Assembly: GCA_964504155.1 (NCBI GenBank)
Contig: CAZDCZ010000060.1
Span: forward strand, 1-18,521
From: CAZDCZ01 sp964504155
Lineage (GTDB): Bacteria > Bacteroidota > Bacteroidia > Bacteroidales > UBA12077
DNA: 18,521 nt
Direction of reading: 5' to 3'
Part shown: one piece after another, positions 9,445 through 15,800 of the stretch
How positions within the stretch are numbered: position 1 is the first letter of the stretch
How the letters are laid out: every line of letters starts with the position of its first letter
Position numbers and translations under genes: made by a program
Notes under the pieces: model-generated
The model's database searches: none
What the model was told of the DNA's origin: nothing
What the model saw: only the letters and a program-made list of their open reading frames with translations

Positions 9445-9522
9445 TTAGTTAAAGACAGGCTCAACCAATAAGGTTTTAACCATACTTGTATTAGCAATAT
9501 TATCGGCAATTGGGCAACCCCG
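9445..9522 (-). pseudogene. Possible orphaned 3' end of a lost gene (about 25 codons)
   Basis: In the minus-strand frame ending at the TAA at 9445-9447, the last codons read RGCPIADNIANTSMVKTLLVEPVFN. In-frame stops lie immediately upstream (9523-9525 and 9538-9540), inside or next to the repeat cluster. The composition looks protein-like, and a good terminator follows 24 bases after the stop, the arrangement expected at the end of a real gene. I do not recognise the protein family. The reading that a gene lost its body when the repeat cluster and the giant paralogue arrived is inference; a chance open stretch of this length is possible. Confidence 0.35.
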
Positions 9523-9536
9523 CTACCGCTCTAATG

Positions 9537-9738
9537 ACTAATTCGTAATTCTAATATACAGATTTCTCCGCAAGGTCGAAATGACAAGGACTTTTATGAC
9601 AGATTTCTCCATAAAATCGAAATGACAGGGACTTTTAATATTAAATTCTCCATAAAATCGAAATGACAAGGAAGTTATTGTCATGTCGAGCGTAACGCAG
9701 TAAAGTCGAGACATCTGACGAATATAATTACGAATCAA
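9537..9738. repeat. Cluster of REP-like units with imperfect terminal inverted repeats
   Basis: Three units of the form GATTTCTCC...TCGAAATGAC start near 9561, 9602 and 9643, spaced 41 bases apart. A fourth, inverted and longer unit follows at 9680-9717 (GTCATGTCGAG...TCGAGACATCTGAC). The third and fourth face each other as CGAAATGAC / GTCATGTCG across a 12-base spacer. The outer edges, 9537-9562 and 9713-9738, match as inverted repeats at about 19 of 26 positions around a shared AATTACGAAT core. No coding capacity that I credit. This looks like a non-autonomous dispersed element of the REP/MITE kind common in Bacteroidota genomes; mobility is inferred. Confidence 0.7.
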
Positions 9739-9809
9739 AAAAAGACTCTGTCAGGTGCTAGGCACTCTGACAGGTCTTAATAATTATTATCTTAATTAGC
9801 AAAATCGTT
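9655..9809. repeat. Long direct repeat, copy B: 3' end of giant gene, terminator and REP-like unit
   Basis: Second copy of the sequence at 1-153, in the same orientation and 9654 bases away. The pair brackets the complete downstream giant gene, so homologous recombination between the copies would delete or duplicate a unit of about 9.65 kb carrying that gene. Confidence 0.92.
9737..9778 (-). terminator. Rho-independent terminator of the upstream giant gene (second copy, one base lost in the stem)
   Basis: Same hairpin as at 81-122, followed on the minus strand by seven T residues (A7 at 9737-9743). One arm reads CTGACAGGTC instead of CTGACAGAGTC, so a base is missing and the stem carries a bulge. 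It should still fold and end transcription after the stop at 9792, which makes the two giant genes separate transcription units. Confidence 0.85.
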
Positions 9810-12800
9810 AGATATATGATATTGTGAGCCTGTTTCAGGTAATCTAAATATTGTATATGTTACTTTAGCAATTTTTGTACAATTTCCATTATCTACTTCG
9901 GCATAAAAATCTTTAGTTGCAGATGTAGCTCCTCCTGTAATTGTAACATTAATTGTAACATTTGTGGGAGTTCCGACAGGAGTAGTCAATGCAAGGTCTT
10001 CGTACCATGCAACAGCATCTCCGGAACCACCTGTTATAGCATTTTCTAGAGAGGTTAAATCTATTCCGTTTACCTGAGCATTTTCTCCTGTTACTTCGGA
10101 ACACATATTAGCAGGCGTTTGGTCGTTTGCTGTTGGCACTGCATTAACGGTAACCGAGATACTTCTAGCAATACTGGTATTACATGAGTTTGTAGCAGTA
10201 ACTTGAACATTTCCACTTGTAGCACCAATAGCATAATCAATAGTAACAGAATTCAGTGTTCCGTTAATAGTAGCGCCACTTCCTGTATAGTTCCAAGAAT
10301 AATTAACAGTTGGGTCATTAGGCACTGTGTATATAACATCAATATCACCTTCGCAAACACTAGCTGAGCTCGTTGTAAAATCATCGGGCTGAGCAGCATT
10401 TAATGGGAAATCAATATCAACCTCATCATAAGATTCACAATCACCATTAGTAATAGTCCAACGCAAAGTATAGGCTGAACCATTAGTTCCATAAAAAGTG
10501 GTATTATTTACTGTAGGATCGTCGAATGAACCACCTGTTCCACTCTCAACAGTCCATAATCCTGCTCCTATTGTCGGAGAATTACCATCTAATGTTGCAC
10601 TAGTAGCACCACATAATGACTGATTATCTCCTGCTGTTGCAGTAGTAGGAATATCGTAAACTTCAACTTCGGTAGGGTCAACAACTCCATTATCGGCACC
10701 ACTATTATATGTAAATACAGTAAGTTTATATGTTCCGGCGCTAGGTGTTAGCAATGTATATGGCACATCAGCAGATGTAATATTAATTTGTGTTTGCGGC
10801 ACACCATCGATAGTATAATCTAATGTATAATCGAATGGTATTGCTTCGGAATAAGTAAATGTAACAGGTATTCCTGCATTTCCACAAACCGGACCTGTGG
10901 GCGACAATTTTGCTCTAGGTTTAACTGCATTAATACATGCCGTAGAATAATCGCTTGATCCTGATGCAGCAATAGTAACAATACCATTAGTAGAAACGGA
11001 ACTTCCGGCAGCTGTAGAAGAATGTTCTTCCCATTCGCTACTTCCGCTATTATATTCTGCCACCCTCATATCGGATAAACCATTCGCTGTCATTAATGGT
11101 GTTAAATCGCTTTGAGCGTCCCAAGCTATTTCAATAATAGCCTCGCTCCCGGCAACAGCAGATACAGTCCAATATTCATCACCATTTACATATGTTAACG
11201 GACTATTCATACTTGTTGCTGTTGTATTAGGATTAAAATATTCTGCAGTCCAGTCTAATGTTCCAGCATGAGTATTTGATAAAGTTAACTTATTACCTAG
11301 TTCTGTATCTTTGCCAATAGGAAATAAGAAATCGTCGCTTTGATTAATTTTTTTAACCAGCGGACCATCAACATACGACGAAGAACTACCTCCAGCCGGT
11401 GTAACACAATTAATAGATGTATTTGTTATTGTTAAGATATTTACAGATGTTGTTTTAATATTACCATCGGTAAGCAATAAGTTTCCTTTAATGTCTGTAC
11501 TTCCTGTCAAAGTAAGTCCGGAAGTATTATTTATTTCGAGATTATTCAAGGTATTTGCTCCTGAAAAACCATTTAATATCTGAGCAGAAGTTCCTTCGAA
11601 GCTAACAGTAGCTCCAGAACCCGAACCTGAGTTAAAAGATCCGGATAATAAATCCATATCTCCTTTAATAGTTAATTTTTTATTATTTACACTATTGTCG
11701 AGTGTTGGACCATCTATTTCTAATAAATTACATATTGTTAAATCTTTATTTGGCAAGGTACGTGTTCCGGTACCAGAAAAAATCAAGTTAGGAATTTCGT
11801 TATATAAATCGGCTACTAAAGTATAATCTGTTGTTCCTCCATATTCTAATGTCGCATTACCCGCACAATCTAAGAAATTGGTAAATCTACCTGCAGGGAA
11901 TGTTCCTTTTTCGAGATAAAGTGTACCATTACCGGATACTGTTCCAAAATTATGTCCAAAATATGGAGATACAAGTTTTAATTTTCCGTTTATAGTAATT
12001 CTATAACTCGAAGCATTATTGTTATCCATAGTAATTTCATCATCGGAATCGACAATAACAATAAATCCGTTAGGACCACCAGATAATGTATAGTCATCAC
12101 CATTGGTTTGATGCCAATTATCCTTATTAGACCAAACACCATTATTAATACTAGTATATTCAGGAACCATATCTGGTAAAGCCTCATCTATACCGGCAGT
12201 ATATTCACCACTGAACGAACTTACTCCGGAGTAATCAAATACAATTACATTGTTTGTTTCGTCAACATTATCGGTTGTAGAGCCTTGGGCGGATTTAGTC
12301 CAACTTGTTCCGGGAATAAACAAACCGGCAGCAATATAATCAGCCTCTGTATTTATGCCTGTTACTTGAACATCTTCGTCTAAATAATTAAGTTCTAACT
12401 TAGCATTAACCCCTGTTATTCCAACACTTTCTACCTCCCAAAAATAATCGAGCACATTATTAGCATCCAATACTCCCGGGTGATTTTTATTTATATTATT
12501 AATACGTACCGAACCGGTATTTCCAATAGCAGTAATAGTAAGTATTGCCGGAGTATATTTCCCCGAAGTACCCATAGGATAAGTAAAAGTTCCTGTAGAA
12601 CTAAACACCTTACTAATACCAACATCACTAAAAACACCATCGGAGGTAATCATTTTTGAAGAGCCAAAACCAGAGCCTTCTATATTACTATTTACACCTA
12701 AAGTCAGCAAATATTTATTTATGTCGAAAATACCATTTGTTAATGCAAGATTCTTATTTAATGTAATGGCATTTTCTATACGAGCACCACTAATATTATC

Positions 12801-15800
12801 AAGTTCTAATCGTCCAAATGTACCGGTTCCTGAAATTAACTGTTGTGATGTACCATTTAATATTACCCCTACACTTGTTTCGGTATAAGCAGTATTATTA
12901 GTAAAATCGCCCTCTAAATTTACAGTATATGAGTCACATCTTAATTGCCCTGAACTCAAATCTAAATTATTATAAATATCAATACTATTACTTAGGGTAA
13001 GCGAAGTAACCGGATTAACAAGTAAATTATAAAAATCGGTAACTGAGGTTCCAAGAATAGTCTGAAGCCCTCCACTAAAAGTAGTTAAGTTATTATAATG
13101 TTTATAAATTCCGTTATTATCGAGATTCCCTTTAATAGTAAGATTTATGTCGAAATCGATATTTGCATCGAAAATACTATTAATATTAGATAATGTAAGA
13201 TTTCCATTAAGGACTAAAGGACTAATAAGCAACTTTACAGTAGCATTTTGTGAGTTTGTTCCATTTATTGTAAGATTATTTAATGGCACATTAGCATCGA
13301 GAATATAATTTTCTACAGATGTATTTGTACTTTGAGAAAATAGTATTTCACCTCCGGTAACAGAAGAATTTTCGGGGCGTAAATATAAATCGCCATAAGT
13401 ATTACCTCCTCCACCACGTATTATATTTATAGTACCACCCGACATATTAAACTCACTACCGGTATTAAGTATCTCTAACTTAGCATTAGTAGTAAGAGTA
13501 TTTCTACCATTAATAGAAAGGCTTCCTCCTGTTTGATTATAAATTAGTATTCCACTTGTAGTAGCAGGATTTCTTCTAATTTGACCATTTACTATTAAAT
13601 TACCGTTTTGAATATCTATTTCGGAATCGCCACCACCAGAATATTCAATATCGTTATTATTGTTGTTTCCTGAATTTCCAATAATTACATTTCCCTCAAT
13701 AATAGTTAACTTCCCATTTAAAAATAAATCATTATTATCTGAAGCAGCATTTGCAATCACAATATTTTTGTTCGATGCATTATTAGGATAATCGATATAC
13801 AAAGCTACAGTAGAAGGAATGGTAAATATACTAGTTGTAGAAATAGTAAAATCGGTACTCGGATCGGTACGCATATATTTAAAAGTTCCATTTTGCAATG
13901 TTAACCAATCATTAGTTGGGGTAGTTAATGTTCCCGCAATATCGCAAGTTAAAGTTGTTGCTTGTGACGAGCCTTTGTTAACGGTAACATTACTAAATAC
14001 TGTTGTAGGTGTACCTGATGTATTTGTAATTGATGTATTATCGTTACCGAAGAAAGTTACCGGAATATCGGTAAAATCACAACCACGATAACCATTTGCT
14101 CCTCCTCCAGGAGCAAGTGAATTATTAATAAGACTACCACCAATAGAAACACTTTGATTATTTGCACTACTATAATCCTGAAGCCCAGCATTTGTATTAA
14201 CAATTAAATCTCCATAAACAACAAAATCTTGAGCTAAATTATTATTTCCATACCAAATTAATGCCCCACCTTGCAATTCAAAGTTTCCTTTTATAATAAT
14301 TGTTTTTGCAACTCTTGATGTTGGTGCTGTAGGGTAATCCGAATTCCAAGTAGGACAAAACCAAGATCGTGAATCTTCTCCTTTTGTAATTAAATTACCA
14401 TAAATTAATAAATCTAAATTTCCAAATATAATATTAGAACCTCCTTTAGGAGAAATTATTAAATTACCATATTCATGAATATCATTTGGTAACCAATATG
14501 TTGTCCCTGCAGTTCCATTCGTTGTATATAATTCTGTTGTTCCGAGATTAGCATTAAATTCGGAGAAATCGCCGAAAGGAAATTCATATGTACTCCCTGT
14601 ACTATAAGAAGTTGTTAATCTAAAATTTCCATTCCCACCCGAATGATTAAGAACAACTCCGAAATTACAAGCAGGATTATAACCAATATCAAGAGCAGAA
14701 CCTTTCTCTATTTGTAGACTGGCACAATTTACATCACCAGTATTTGGTGTTGTATTATCAGTTGCCAAATAAACAGAATCTTGCTCACCAATAATAACAA
14801 TATCAGAAACCCCGGGCACAGAAGCGGCAGCACCACCGTTATGGCTTATTAATGACCAAGTATTTGTATTACTCCACAAACCAGATTGACGACTATAATA
14901 TACAATAGGAGTACCAAAAGGATCTGTTGGAATATCATCTCCTGCAGTATATTCACCATCGATATTGTCTAAATTTGCAGAAATAATATTTGTGCTTGCA
15001 TCAACATTTGCTGTTGTACCTTTTGTCCACGAATATGTGGTGGGATTGTAAAAAGCACCAACATATCCTGCTTCTGTAATATCACCTGCATTATCAACAA
15101 GGTCGTTATCGGAATAAGTGTAAGAATGACTGACAGAACCGGAAACAATACCTGCAAATCCTGAAGATTTAACACGCCAATAATAAGTAAGACTGCGTCC
15201 TTTTGTTGTAGTAGCAGGATGCTCCATGTCGACAGGGTTTACAGTAACAGAGCCATAAGTTGAAGGATCTGAAGTAAATGAAATAGCAGCAGGCGTATAT
15301 TCTGCAGTACCAACAGGAAAAACAAAAGAATTAGAAGTAGAAGAATAAGTTTTTGTTATACCTCTATCTCCAACTTCGCCATTAGTTTTTACGAATTTAT
15401 TAGCATCGGCTCCTATTATTGTAGCATCGGCTCCTAATTGAAGATTATACTTTTTTATATTAAATAGTTTATATCCTGTTGCTGCACCCGAAAATGTAAG
15501 CTCACCATTAATTGTAACATTACTACTCAAAATAGCTTCTGATGTTCCGGCTCCCGGTTTATTAAGTTCAAGATTTTGAAAAACACCTGTTCCATTACCA
15601 TCAATATTCTGATTGGCATCGTTATTTAAAACAATTTTACCTGAACCAATATGAGTACCCGAATTGTAAATACTTTGTGCTATATTTATTGTAGCACCAT
15701 TATCGTCTAACGTTCCGTCAATTATCATTGTAGAGTCGGCAATATTTATTGTTTTTTGCGAACCTGTAAATTGCAATATCTCAGAGTCCGATTTATCGAT

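Noticed and set aside
9561..9667. CRISPR-like array from three units spaced 41 bases
   Set aside because: The 'spacers' are similar to each other, the units are short and degenerate, one unit is inverted, and there are no cas genes.
9538..9738. Minus-strand reading frame of 66 codons between the two genes
   Set aside because: It lies wholly over the REP-like repeat units, its peptide merely reflects those repeats, and it shows no start context or family resemblance.
9795..9842. LPETG string at the C-terminus of the upstream protein, as in sortase substrates
   Set aside because: No hydrophobic segment or basic tail follows; the protein ends ten residues later. The paralogue has VPETG, and the context is a Gram-negative Bacteroidota-type protein.
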